Shown here one piece after another: positions 1 through 8,198 of a stretch of DNA of 31,912 bases. Position 1 is the first letter of the stretch; each line of letters starts with the position of its first letter. The DNA is from UBA6136 sp964386975 (GTDB lineage: Bacteria; Pseudomonadota; Gammaproteobacteria; Methylococcales; Methylococcaceae). The notes under the pieces were generated by a model, which saw only the letters and a program-made list of their open reading frames with translations, did not search any database and was not told the origin of the DNA. The stretch covers positions 1-31,912 of the forward strand of contig CAYLUS010000025.1 in assembly GCA_964386975.1 (NCBI GenBank). The letters are read 5' to 3'. A program made the position numbers and the translations under genes.

Positions 1-55
1 GAGTTGCCTGAGCGCCGTAGGAATCCTCTTCCTTATAGGGAGAGGAGGATGTCAA

Positions 56-1552
56 TCAGAATCTCTCCAATTCCGGGTGAGGTAGCTGGCCCTGATGGAC
101 ATGCATTCTGCCCAACTCCGCGCAACGATGGAGACTCGGTATCGCCTTTCCGGGGTTCAGTAGTCCTTTTGGGTCAAAAGCAGATTTCAGGTCAGAAAAC
201 TGGCGGATTTCCGCCGCTTTAAACTGGTAGCACATCTGGTTGATTTTTTCGGCCCCAACGCCGTGTTCACCGGTGATCGTCCCACCGACATCCACGCATA
301 ACTCAAGAATCCTTGCGCCCAGCGCCTCCGCCCGCTCCAACTCTCCTGGAATGGCGCCATCGTAGAGGATGAGTGGATGCAGGTTACCATCACCGGCGTG
401 AAAAACATTCGCAACCTTAAGTCCGTGTGCAACGCCAAGTTGCTCAGATGCAGCGAGCACCTGGGCAAGTCTTGCGCGTGGGATGGTTCCATCCATGCAG
501 TAGTAGTCGGGACTGATGCGTCCGACCGCTGGAAAGGCAGACTTTCGTCCCGACCAGAATCGCTGCTTTTCGATCTCACTCCCTGCGAGCCTGACCTCAA
601 AGGCCCCTGCCCTGCTGAGCAGTGAAACCAGCTGTTCATGGTCAGCCTCTACTGCCTCCTCAAGGCCGTCCAATTCGATCAACAACAGCGCCGCCGCCTC
701 CAGGGGATAACCAGCACCCACAAAGGCCTCAGCCGCTCCTACAATCATCCGATCCATGAATTCGAGTGCCGCAGGGATCAGACCGGAGGCCATGATGCAA
801 GCGACCGCTTCAGCCGCCGACTCAACATCACGAAATGCGGCCAGAATGGTTTTGGAAGACGGTGGCAGGGGCAGAAGTCGGACGGTCACCTCAACCACAA
901 CCCCAAAAAGCCCTTCAGAACCGCAGACTGTGCCGAGGAGATCCAGTCCGGGCCCATCCAGCGCGTCAGACCCCAAAGTGACCCGCCGCCCACCAGGCAT
1001 CACCAATTCGACAGCCAGCACGTTATGGACCGTTAACCCGTATTTCAGGCAGTGCATGCCCCCCGAGTTCTCGGCCACATTACCGCCAATCGTGCAGGCA
1101 ATCTGAGAGGAAGGGTCGGGCGCATAGAAGAGGCCATGGATCTGTGCCGCCTCAGAAACCGACCGATTAGTCACACCCGGCTGCAGGCGGGCGAGACGAT
1201 TCTCAGCATCAATTTCAACAATACGGTTCAGTCCCGCCAGGGAGAGGACAATCGCCGATGCGACCGGTAACGCGCCCCCGGAAAGCCCCGTGCCGGCGCC
1301 ACGCGGAACAATCGGTACGCCCATCTGGTCTGCCGTTGCCATGACGCTCACGACTTCCTCAACCGTTCTCGGCAGCACAACGATGAAGGGCGTTTGCCGG
1401 TACATGGTGAGTGCATCACGGTCGAACACCTCGAGTTCGGCATCCGACGTAATGAGCCGGTCCCTGGGGAGGCATTGCCTCAGTCTCGCTTCAACCTCGG
1501 AGCGGGTCCAGCCATGGGACACACGCTCCTGATCATGCATCGTGTAGGGCAT
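56..1552 (-). CDS. glcD: FAD-linked oxidase, glycolate oxidase subunit GlcD type
   Basis: Flavoprotein of about 498 residues that probably oxidises a 2-hydroxy acid such as glycolate or D-lactate and passes electrons to the respiratory chain. The N-terminal half has the PCMH-type FAD-binding fold with PRGAGTGLSGGA, then IGGNVAENSGG and a CGSEGLFGVV stretch. The C-terminal FAD-oxidase half has the family signatures VFHAGDGNLHP and ITGEHGVGAEK. Length is normal for GlcD. An in-frame TTG lies at 1564, but GAGG at 1559-1562 sits 6 bases before the ATG at 1552, so I chose that ATG. It is the last gene of a run with the rhomboid gene 29 bases upstream. GlcE and GlcF partners are not visible; they could lie beyond the window edge. 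D-lactate dehydrogenase is the main alternative substrate reading. Confidence 0.9.
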   Translation of the reverse strand: MPYTMHDQERVSHGWTRSEVEARLRQCLPRDRLITSDAELEVFDRDALTMYRQTPFIVVLPRTVEEVVSVMATADQMGVPIVPRGAGTGLSGGALPVASAIVLSLAGLNRIVEIDAENRLARLQPGVTNRSVSEAAQIHGLFYAPDPSSQIACTIGGNVAENSGGMHCLKYGLTVHNVLAVELVMPGGRRVTLGSDALDGPGLDLLGTVCGSEGLFGVVVEVTVRLLPLPPSSKTILAAFRDVESAAEAVACIMASGLIPAALEFMDRMIVGAAEAFVGAGYPLEAAALLLIELDGLEEAVEADHEQLVSLLSRAGAFEVRLAGSEIEKQRFWSGRKSAFPAVGRISPDYYCMDGTIPRARLAQVLAASEQLGVAHGLKVANVFHAGDGNLHPLILYDGAIPGELERAEALGARILELCVDVGGTITGEHGVGAEKINQMCYQFKAAEIRQFSDLKSAFDPKGLLNPGKAIPSLHRCAELGRMHVHQGQLPHPELERF

Positions 1553-1581
1553 TTTGAGCCTCAAGAACCCTCGCGTGCCGT

Positions 1582-2280
1582 TCAGAAATGCAACTTCGAT
1601 TCCAGGTGCATGCGATCCCGCAAAAGAAAAGGACGGTAGAGAAACATGCCCACAATGAACCCGCCGAGGTGCCCGAACCAGGCCACATCTTGATAAGCCC
1701 CAAAACTACCCACCCCGGATGTCACTTTGTACATTTGAATGATGACCCAAAGCCCCAAAAAGGCGATAGCCGGCACCTCAACGAACAACGGCAGAAAGAA
1801 GACCCAGATAACGATACGGGCGTAGGGAAACAGAAAAAAATAGGCCCCCATGACACCTGCAATCGCGCCGGAGGCGCCAACAGTCGGCGTGATCGAAAGG
1901 GGGTTGGCATACATTTGCGTCAGGCCCGCAGCCAATCCGCATAATAAGTAAAAGGACAAAAACCGAACATGCCCCATGCGGTCTTCAATGTTGTCACCAA
2001 AAATCCACAGCAGCCAGACATTAAAAATCAGGTGCAACCAGCCACCATGCAAAAACATGCTGGTCAGAAAGGGCGTGTAGTCCGATGGGAAGCCCGCAGA
2101 GGCAGCCCAGTCGGGAAATGTGTAGCGCGCCGGAATCAGTCCGTGCAAATACTGAAAGGACCGAAGATCATCTGGATCCAACTGCAGTCCTTTTAAAAAT
2201 ACCAGCACATTGATCAGGATCAGAGACCATGTCACCCAGGGGGTGTGATGAACTTTGACCGTATCGCGAAGTGGAATCAT
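1582..2280 (-). CDS. Rhomboid family intramembrane serine protease
   Basis: A 232-residue polytopic membrane protein that should cleave transmembrane substrates inside the bilayer. The rhomboid hallmarks are all visible: HGGWLHLIFN around residues 78-87, the catalytic GASG with Ser137, and the catalytic His204 in WFGHLGG. About six hydrophobic segments are present, with a large loop after the first one holding W/R-rich and Pro-rich stretches, as in this family. Its ATG overlaps the stop of the upstream DUF2232-like gene (ATGA, 2277-2280), which indicates translational coupling. The natural substrate cannot be told from sequence. Confidence 0.92.
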   Translation of the reverse strand: MIPLRDTVKVHHTPWVTWSLILINVLVFLKGLQLDPDDLRSFQYLHGLIPARYTFPDWAASAGFPSDYTPFLTSMFLHGGWLHLIFNVWLLWIFGDNIEDRMGHVRFLSFYLLCGLAAGLTQMYANPLSITPTVGASGAIAGVMGAYFFLFPYARIVIWVFFLPLFVEVPAIAFLGLWVIIQMYKVTSGVGSFGAYQDVAWFGHLGGFIVGMFLYRPFLLRDRMHLESKLHF

Positions 2281-3161
2281 CGGCCCTCCCCTTGATCTCT
2301 AAAATGCACGAATGCATCCACCGATCCAACCAGCGCCAGGGTGACCAAAATTTCTGGCGGCGCCAACAAAAGTAATAGCCAGGCAGGCAACATCCAAAGT
2401 CGGGGCAGGCGGCGAACCTGAATCACACCCTCGAGGACTGCAAGCCCCACGACCGCGTAGATCGAAATCCAGACCATCAGCAGATCCTCCAGAAGCGCGA
2501 GTTCCAGAAGACCACCCAACCAGACCCCGAAAACAACAAGAAAGACGATCCGCCGGGAGAAGCCGATGCCTGCAAAGGCCCGCACTACCTCAACGGGCGT
2601 ACCCAGCCGCTCCTTGGCCCACAGCGAGAAGACAAAGCCCGCAAAGACGGCATAGCCGGCCAAGATGGTCGTAAATCCAGCCAATAGCCGAGGCTCGGCC
2701 CCCTCCATAACCTTCAAGGCGGCAATCGCAGTGCGGTAATCATGACCTGCACCGATCCCAAAGGGCAGGAAAACCTGCCATTCGGGACGCACAAGATTCA
2801 CCATAAGCACCTGAACACTCATCAGGACACCCACCACCAAAAGCGGACCACTGAGCGTCTTTTTCCAGAGGAAAATACGTGCCAGAACGAGGAAAAGAAA
2901 CCAGATCCAGAAAACCGAGGCGACTGCAGGAACAGACAGCATCCCCAAGATGACCATTCCTGTGACCAAGAGCAGCAAGGCCAGGACCAAGCCAATCACC
3001 TGTTCTCGTAGCAATCCTCCGAGGGCCAGGAAACCGATCGGGGGCCCACTCAGAAACACCAAGGGCGGCGATTTCAAGCTAGCGACGGCCATCGCCCCTG
3101 CCACCAACCCCATAAACCACGGGTGATCAACAATCTTGGACAAACGGTCTTTACTCTGCAT
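2277..3161 (-). CDS. Polytopic membrane protein, DUF2232/YybS-like
   Basis: A 294-residue protein that is hydrophobic almost throughout, with about eight predicted membrane spans and short charged loops. The pattern of an N-terminal pair of helices around a GPP motif (LSGPPIGFLALGG), a mid-protein LPFG/GAGHDYRTA loop and C-terminal helices resembles proteobacterial DUF2232 (YybS-like) proteins, whose function is not established. I assign the family by resemblance only. The ATG at 3161 lacks an obvious Shine-Dalgarno sequence. It heads the minus-strand run with the rhomboid protease and the GlcD-type oxidase and is divergent from soxC, with about 140 bases between the two starts. Confidence 0.7.
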   Translation of the reverse strand: MQSKDRLSKIVDHPWFMGLVAGAMAVASLKSPPLVFLSGPPIGFLALGGLLREQVIGLVLALLLLVTGMVILGMLSVPAVASVFWIWFLFLVLARIFLWKKTLSGPLLVVGVLMSVQVLMVNLVRPEWQVFLPFGIGAGHDYRTAIAALKVMEGAEPRLLAGFTTILAGYAVFAGFVFSLWAKERLGTPVEVVRAFAGIGFSRRIVFLVVFGVWLGGLLELALLEDLLMVWISIYAVVGLAVLEGVIQVRRLPRLWMLPAWLLLLLAPPEILVTLALVGSVDAFVHFRDQGEGR

Positions 3162-3301
3162 AAGACGGCTAACTGAATTTCCCGTATGAAGATCGATTCA
3201 AACCAAGACGTGAAGTGCCACTTAGAAAACGCCCGATTGATGCACATCGCTCCGGCTTCGCTCATGGTATGTTACCTGAGCCTAACCGGAAGATGACGCT
3301 G

Positions 3302-4588
3302 ATGCCAGAACCTAACGATACTCCAATCGAGCTCCCAGAACCTGTCGCCGATGGCGGACTTCTGGACAGACGATACTTCCTGAAACAATCGCTTACCCTT
3401 GGGGCCGGCGCCGGTGCAGGGCTTTTTCTGCACAACAACCGTTCCGAAGCTGCGGAGTTGCAACCATGGACCCGAACCCCAGGACTTCCCTTTAGTAACT
3501 ACGGGCAGCCAAGCCCTAGTGAAAAAGAAGCGATTCGCTGGATTTCAGCGAATCAGAAGGCCCCCGGGAACGGCGTCTCATGGACGCCTTTGCATCGACT
3601 GGAGGGAACGATCACTCCCAACGGTCTCCACTTCGAGCGCCACCACAACGGGGTTCCCGTCATCAACCCTGACATGCATCGTCTGACACTTCATGGACTG
3701 GTGAAGAATCCCGTAAGTTTCAGTGTCGATGATCTATTGCGTTACCCCATGACCTCTCGGGTCTGCTTTGTCGAGTGTGGCGGCAACAGCAACGCGGGCT
3801 GGCACGAGGAACCCATTCAAACATCCGTTGGCTATTTCCATGGCCTTCTCTCCTGTAGCGAGTGGACCGGCGTTCCACTGGCGACCCTGCTTGAAGAGGC
3901 GGGTCTCATGCCAGATGCAAAGTGGTTAATTGCGGAGGGAGCAGATGCCGCGTCCATGCATGTAAGCCTTCCCATTGAAAAAGCCCTCGATGACACCCTG
4001 GTTGCGCTTTATCAGAACGGCGAGCGCATTCGACCTGAAAATGGCTACCCGCTTCGACTCATTAACCCCGGGTGGGAGGCCGTCCTCAACGTCAAATGGC
4101 TGCAACGCCTGGAAGCCTCCAGAGAGCCGGCCATGGCCCGCAACGAAACCGCCAAGTACACCGAACTGCAGCCTGATGGGACCGCCCGCCAGTTCACATT
4201 TATCATGGACGCCAAATCCATCATCACTCGCCCATCGCCCGGCTTAACCCTCAAGGGAGCCGGGCTCTATCAGATCAGCGGCCTTGCCTGGAGTGGCCGG
4301 GGAGCAATTCAGAAGGTCGAGGTCTCGGCTGATGGTGGCAGGTCCTGGGCCCCAGCGCACCTTGATCCGCCGGTTCTCGCAAAAAGCCTGACGCGCTTCA
4401 GACTCCCTTGGCGCTGGGATGGCGCCCCGTGCATTCTCAAAAGCCGAACCGTGGATACGACCGGCTATCAGCAACCCGAGCGAGACGCTCTGATTCGAGA
4501 CAGAGGGCGGCACGGCTATTTTCACTACAACGCAATCACGTCTTGGGCGGTGGCAACGGATGGGAGCATCAGCCATGTCTATGCCTGA
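3302..4588 (+). CDS. soxC: SoxC-like sulfane dehydrogenase / sulfite dehydrogenase molybdenum subunit
   Basis: Periplasmic molybdopterin enzyme of about 428 residues from the sulfite oxidase family; SoxC works with a c-type cytochrome to oxidise protein-bound sulfane sulfur in the Sox pathway. A Tat signal is clear (DRRYFLKQS followed by a Gly/Ala-rich core). The fold shows GLHFERHHNGVP near residue 110, then VECGGNSN with Cys159 as the expected Mo ligand, and the C-terminal Mo-co dimerisation domain ending in YFHYNAITSWAV, which is typical of SoxC rather than SorA. In-frame starts exist at 3215 and 3293, but GGAAG at 3288-3292 is 9 bases before the ATG at 3302. The gene overlaps soxD by 14 bases. 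No other sox gene is in the window. Confidence 0.88.
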   Translation: MPEPNDTPIELPEPVADGGLLDRRYFLKQSLTLGAGAGAGLFLHNNRSEAAELQPWTRTPGLPFSNYGQPSPSEKEAIRWISANQKAPGNGVSWTPLHRLEGTITPNGLHFERHHNGVPVINPDMHRLTLHGLVKNPVSFSVDDLLRYPMTSRVCFVECGGNSNAGWHEEPIQTSVGYFHGLLSCSEWTGVPLATLLEEAGLMPDAKWLIAEGADAASMHVSLPIEKALDDTLVALYQNGERIRPENGYPLRLINPGWEAVLNVKWLQRLEASREPAMARNETAKYTELQPDGTARQFTFIMDAKSIITRPSPGLTLKGAGLYQISGLAWSGRGAIQKVEVSADGGRSWAPAHLDPPVLAKSLTRFRLPWRWDGAPCILKSRTVDTTGYQQPERDALIRDRGRHGYFHYNAITSWAVATDGSISHVYA

Positions 4589-5138
4589 TCAGCCCTCGGC
4601 ATGTATCCGGGCGCGCCTTATCAGTGGCTTATTCATCAGCCTGATCTCCCTCATCACCCAAAATGTCAAGGCAGCGCCTGAGGGGCCCCGACTCGGCCAA
4701 CCCTTAAGCGTTGAGGCGCTTGCTCGCATGGAGCCGACCATCTTTCCAGATGGCCGGGGACTCCCAGCGGGTAAGGGGAGCGCCGCTGAAGGTAAGCCAC
4801 TCTATGAATCGCAGTGCCTGGCTTGCCACGGACCTGAGGGTCAGGGTGGCAGCGGGGGTGAGCTAGTCGGCAAATCACCCCTCAATGGACCCCACCCCGA
4901 TCAGACGGTCGGCAACTATTGGCCCTATGCGACCACCCTCTTTGACTTCATCAGACGTTCAATGCCTCTGAATGCCCCAAGGAGTCTGTCGGACGCGGAT
5001 GTTTATGCCTTGACAGCCTACCTTCTGGCCCTGAATGGCGTGATCGCACATGACCATGAAGTCAACGCCAAGACCCTTCCGGAAATCAAGATGCCGAACC
5101 GGGACGGCTTTACCCGCATCTGGCCTCAATCGAACTAA
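4575..5138 (+). CDS. soxD: Short SoxD-like monohaem cytochrome c
   Basis: Secreted c-type cytochrome of about 187 residues and the expected electron acceptor for SoxC. An N-terminal signal peptide ends near VKA-APEG. One haem-binding CLACH motif is present, preceded by FPDGRGLPAGKG and followed by VGNYWPYATTLFDFIRR and a late Met-rich KMPNRDGF, all matching the N-terminal domain of SoxD. Classical SoxD is about twice as long and carries two haems; here the protein ends after the first domain. GGGAG at 4562-4566 is 8 bases before the chosen ATG, inside the end of soxC. The partnership with SoxC rests on context and on the SoxD-like signatures. Confidence 0.87.
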   Translation: MSMPDQPSACIRARLISGLFISLISLITQNVKAAPEGPRLGQPLSVEALARMEPTIFPDGRGLPAGKGSAAEGKPLYESQCLACHGPEGQGGSGGELVGKSPLNGPHPDQTVGNYWPYATTLFDFIRRSMPLNAPRSLSDADVYALTAYLLALNGVIAHDHEVNAKTLPEIKMPNRDGFTRIWPQSN

Positions 5139-5164
5139 TCCTTGATCCCCCTTGATTCAATCCT

Positions 5165-6007
5165 GTGCTTGAGCAACTCTTCTGGTCCCTGATTCACCGG
5201 CCCTATGTCACGGCCTTCATGGTGTTCTTTCTGGCCCTTGCCCTTTGGGAGCAAGGCGGCATTCGCACCACGATTTGGGTGTTAAGCAGCTACCTCATCG
5301 CACTTCTGGCGGAATGGGGCAGCATCAATCATGGTGTTCCATTCGGTTGGTACTTTTATCACTATGAAGCGCTTAAGCAGGATCTCGTCGTTGCCGGCGT
5401 GCCCTTCTTCGACACGATTTCGTTTTCATTTCTAAGCTACGTCAGCTTCTCATTTGCCCAGTTTTTTGCATCGCCACCGAAGGTTGGATGGCTTTTCGTC
5501 CACCGGGTCTCCAGCCCGCGCGCAAGACACGCAAAATCGACCCTGATACTCGGTGCTTTTTTTATGGTCGTCATCGATCTCGTTGTCGACCCTATCGCCA
5601 ATCTTGGCGAATACTGGTTCCTTGGAAAGATTTACCACTACCCGGACCCCGGGGTGCACTTCGGGATTACTTTTGCCAACTACTGCGGCTGGTTTGTGGT
5701 GGCGATGACGACCCTCTGGCTCAATCAGGGGATCGATCGCGCCCTGATCCAAAGGGGCATGGCTCCTCCTCTTCGGCCATACATTCCCGGCGATGGGCTT
5801 TTTTCGATGCTTTTCTGGATGGGAATCGTCCTTTTCCAACTCGGAGTGACCTACTGGGTTGCCCTTGGTCGGGCACCGGGGCTGGATGCGGAGAGAACCT
5901 TACTGCAGGCGGTCAGTGGGAGCTACCTGCTGGCACCCATTTTTGTTCTTTCGTTTTTCCAGCTCGCCCGCTGTGCGCAACGCACAGCGGCTCAGGAGTT
6001 GGGCTGA
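5165..6007 (+). CDS. Carotenoid biosynthesis membrane protein, DUF422/CruF type
   Basis: A 280-residue polytopic membrane protein of the carotenoid 1,2-hydratase (CruF)/bisanhydrobacterioruberin hydratase family. Visible signatures are WGSINHGVPFGWYFYH early on, a conserved DLVVDPIANLGEYWF, and YYPDPGVHFGIT-type and FANYCGWFV stretches between hydrophobic helices. Family members hydrate the ends of acyclic carotenoids; the exact reaction here is not shown. The GTG start has no strong Shine-Dalgarno sequence. It follows soxD by 26 bases on the same strand, so it may be cotranscribed, but no other carotenoid gene is nearby. Its last 16 bases overlap the end of queC on the other strand. Confidence 0.8.
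   Translation: MLEQLFWSLIHRPYVTAFMVFFLALALWEQGGIRTTIWVLSSYLIALLAEWGSINHGVPFGWYFYHYEALKQDLVVAGVPFFDTISFSFLSYVSFSFAQFFASPPKVGWLFVHRVSSPRARHAKSTLILGAFFMVVIDLVVDPIANLGEYWFLGKIYHYPDPGVHFGITFANYCGWFVVAMTTLWLNQGIDRALIQRGMAPPLRPYIPGDGLFSMLFWMGIVLFQLGVTYWVALGRAPGLDAERTLLQAVSGSYLLAPIFVLSFFQLARCAQRTAAQELG
5968..5990. terminator. Perfect 10-bp hairpin at a convergent gene end
   Basis: CCGCTGTGCG, a CAA loop and CGCACAGCGG form a perfect GC-rich stem. It lies in the last codons of the carotenoid gene and immediately after the queC stop on the opposite strand. Neither strand has a downstream U-run, so it is not a standard intrinsic terminator; it may stabilise mRNA ends or help bidirectional termination. 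Confidence 0.35.
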
Positions 6008-6675
6008 TAGCGGGTCGGATCCTTGAATCCCGAGGCCTCAAATCCCTGGCGTCGGAGTCGACACGCGTCGCAAACGGTACAGCCTCGACCTTCGGAATCG
6101 GCCGAGTAGCAGGACACCGTGCGGGCGTAATCCACACCCAAAGCCATTCCGGTCTGAATGATTTGTGACTTGGACATGGAAATGAGCGGGGTGTGAATTT
6201 GAAAGCGCGCTCCCTCGACCCCCGCCTTGGTTGCCAAATTGGCAAGAGACTGAAAGGCCTCGATAAATGCGGGCCGACAATCCGGATAGCCCGAGTAATC
6301 GACGGCATTGACTCCGATAAACAGATCTTTGGCATTGAGAACCTCGGCCCAACCCAGCGCAAGGGCGAGAAACACCGTATTGCGGGCGGGGACGTAGGTC
6401 ACCGGAATCTCATCCGGTCGCGGTTGCTCTGGGACATCGATCCGAGAATCCGTCAAAGCCGAGCCGCCGATGGCATCAAGTCCCAGATGAATGCACTTGT
6501 GCTCACAGGCCCCCTCCGCCCTGGCGATGCGCTCTGCCGCAAGCAGTTCGGCCTTGTGGCGCTGGCCATAATCAAAACTCAGCGCATGGCAGGCAAATCC
6601 CTCCGATCTGGCAATGGCAAGCACGGTTGCCGAATCAAGGCCTCCCGATAAAAGTACGACTGCCGGTTTCTTCAT
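5992..6675 (-). CDS. queC: 7-cyano-7-deazaguanine synthase QueC
   Basis: Cytosolic enzyme of about 227 residues that converts 7-carboxy-7-deazaguanine to preQ0 using ATP and ammonia, in queuosine biosynthesis. The N-terminal PP-loop SGGLDS (residues 10-15) binds ATP. The C-terminal zinc site is visible as Cys residues in SCYSADSEGRGCTVCDACR. The open frame extends upstream to 6753, but the family begins at MKKPAVVLLSGG, which is the ATG at 6675. This ATG overlaps the queE stop (ATGA). It is the last gene of the long minus-strand run, and its 3' end overlaps the convergent carotenoid gene by 16 bases. Confidence 0.96.
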   Translation of the reverse strand: MKKPAVVLLSGGLDSATVLAIARSEGFACHALSFDYGQRHKAELLAAERIARAEGACEHKCIHLGLDAIGGSALTDSRIDVPEQPRPDEIPVTYVPARNTVFLALALGWAEVLNAKDLFIGVNAVDYSGYPDCRPAFIEAFQSLANLATKAGVEGARFQIHTPLISMSKSQIIQTGMALGVDYARTVSCYSADSEGRGCTVCDACRLRRQGFEASGFKDPTRYQPNS

Positions 6676-7316
6676 ACGCCTTTCTGATCCCCCCAGAGCA
6701 CCTTGTGCAACTGCACTTGAAAACGCACGTTCAGCCCATCCGCCAAGATCCATTCCGCAAGGACCCTTGGAGACAGCGACTCCGCCACGGGTGAAAAAAC
6801 AACTTCACACCGGTCCGAGAGCCGGTGCTCCTCGACCATCTTTTTGGCCCAAAGGTAATCCGCCTCATCGCGAAGCACCATCTTGACCTGATCATGCCCC
6901 AACAGACTGGCCATGTTCTCCAGACGATTCCGGGCCGCCTCACCGGAGCCGGGAGGCTTCAAGTCCATGACCTTGACCACCTCCTCTGGAACACCTGATA
7001 CATCGAAGGCACCGGAGGTCTCAAGGGACACCTCATAACCTCGATCAATCAGGGCACGAAGCAAGTCCTGACAGGCCGGCTGGGCCAAGGGCTCCCCACC
7101 GGTCACGCAGACACGCATGGTTGGAAAATGGCTAACCTGTTCCAGAACCGCATCAAGATCCATCCGCTCGCCGCCATTGAAGGCATAGGCCGTGTCACAC
7201 CAGACACATCGCAAGGGGCAACCGGTGAGGCGAATGAAGACGGTCGGCCAACCGATCGTTCTGGCCTCCCCCTGGATCGAGAAAAAAATCTCGGTAATAC
7301 GAAGCGATGGGCTCAC
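6672..7316 (-). CDS. queE: 7-carboxy-7-deazaguanine synthase QueE (radical SAM)
   Basis: Radical S-adenosylmethionine enzyme of 214 residues that contracts 6-carboxytetrahydropterin to 7-carboxy-7-deazaguanine, one step before QueC. The iron-sulfur cluster motif is Cys33, Cys37, Cys40 in TGCPLRCVWCDT, and the SAM-binding VTGGEPL follows near residue 72. The C-terminal LQLHKVLWG-type end is typical. The GTG start lies directly after the cpoB stop with no gap; AGGA about 10 bases upstream, inside cpoB, supports it. Together with queC it forms a two-gene preQ0 module appended to the tol-pal genes, an arrangement known from pseudomonads and relatives. Confidence 0.95.
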   Translation of the reverse strand: MSPSLRITEIFFSIQGEARTIGWPTVFIRLTGCPLRCVWCDTAYAFNGGERMDLDAVLEQVSHFPTMRVCVTGGEPLAQPACQDLLRALIDRGYEVSLETSGAFDVSGVPEEVVKVMDLKPPGSGEAARNRLENMASLLGHDQVKMVLRDEADYLWAKKMVEEHRLSDRCEVVFSPVAESLSPRVLAEWILADGLNVRFQVQLHKVLWGDQKGV

Positions 7317-8198
7317 TCAGTGATTTTCCTGTTTCATGCGCTCAAGACGCTTTTCTGCCATCTTGGCGGCCGCTGTCTCCGGATAGCCCTTCAGAACCTC
7401 ATTCAAGATTTCGCGCGCCTTGGGATATTGCTGATTCTCATACTCGATAAAGCCCAGCTTGAGCTTCGCATCTGCTACCTTGGCACTTTGCGGGAAATCA
7501 GCCAGCATTTTCTTGAATGCCTCTCGAGCTGCCACAAACGCCCGATTTGAATAGTGCGCCTCGCCAAGCCAGTACTGGGCACTGTCGCTGAATTCACCCT
7601 TCGGATATTTGGCAACGAAGGCTTGAAACTCAGCAGCCGCGTCGGTGTATTTTGCTGCCTTCAAGGTCTCAAAAGCGTGCTCGTACTCTTTTTGCCGCTC
7701 CATGGGGTCTGGGGGCGGCGCCAGTGGTTGTGGAGGCGCAGACAGCGCAGCATCGACCGCACTTGGGCGCGCGGGCGCGGCAACCGGTGGCGGCAAATTG
7801 GGATTCTGAACCACTGGCGATGCCGGAGCACCCGCGGTCGCTGATCCCGCGGCGGCCTGACTCTGCCCAGGCACCCGTGCGGCGAGATCGGCCAACTGCT
7901 GTGCTTGCGCATCCCGATGTTGAGCGAGTTCGTTTTTCAGCTCCTCAATCGTACCCCTCAGCTTTCGGACATCGTCCTTCAGGCGTTCAAGCTCTCTGGC
8001 ATATTCGGAGTTTGCCTGGGTCTGTGTTTTCTTTTCCAGTCGCGCGACCCGGGACTCCAGCGTCGAGGCACCATATCCGGCTTCATCCTGGAGGGGATTA
8101 TCAGACACCGCTTGAGCCTGTCCCTCCGGGGACCCGAGCCCCGCGACCAAAGCCAGAGCCCAGATCAGTTCTCTTTTGCGCATGATTTTTTTCATCAT
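7317..8198 (-). CDS. cpoB: Tol-Pal system coordinator CpoB (YbgF)
   Basis: Periplasmic protein of 293 residues that in E. coli links outer-membrane constriction by Tol-Pal with septal peptidoglycan synthesis. A signal peptide ending near GQAQA is followed by a coiled coil (about residues 45-95, LERLKDDVRKLRGTIEELKNEL), a long Pro/Ala-rich linker (about 120-170) and a C-terminal domain of TPR repeats (KEYEHAFETLKAAKYTDAAAEF onward). The linker is longer than the one I expect from E. coli. The start ATGATG overlaps the pal stop, indicating coupled translation. Confidence 0.93.
   Translation of the reverse strand: MMKKIMRKRELIWALALVAGLGSPEGQAQAVSDNPLQDEAGYGASTLESRVARLEKKTQTQANSEYARELERLKDDVRKLRGTIEELKNELAQHRDAQAQQLADLAARVPGQSQAAAGSATAGAPASPVVQNPNLPPPVAAPARPSAVDAALSAPPQPLAPPPDPMERQKEYEHAFETLKAAKYTDAAAEFQAFVAKYPKGEFSDSAQYWLGEAHYSNRAFVAAREAFKKMLADFPQSAKVADAKLKLGFIEYENQQYPKAREILNEVLKGYPETAAAKMAEKRLERMKQENH

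Noticed and set aside
23..50. Possible terminator after the GlcD-type oxidase
   Set aside because: Only the outer six bases pair perfectly (ATCCTC with GAGGAT); the inner part is mismatched and no U-run follows on the minus strand.
638..1036. Open frames antisense to the GlcD-type oxidase gene
   Set aside because: They are covered by a well-supported gene on the other strand and their translations show no family motif.
6676..6753. N-terminal extension of QueC
   Set aside because: It lies inside queE, is not part of the family, and the ATG at 6675 overlaps the queE stop in coupled form.
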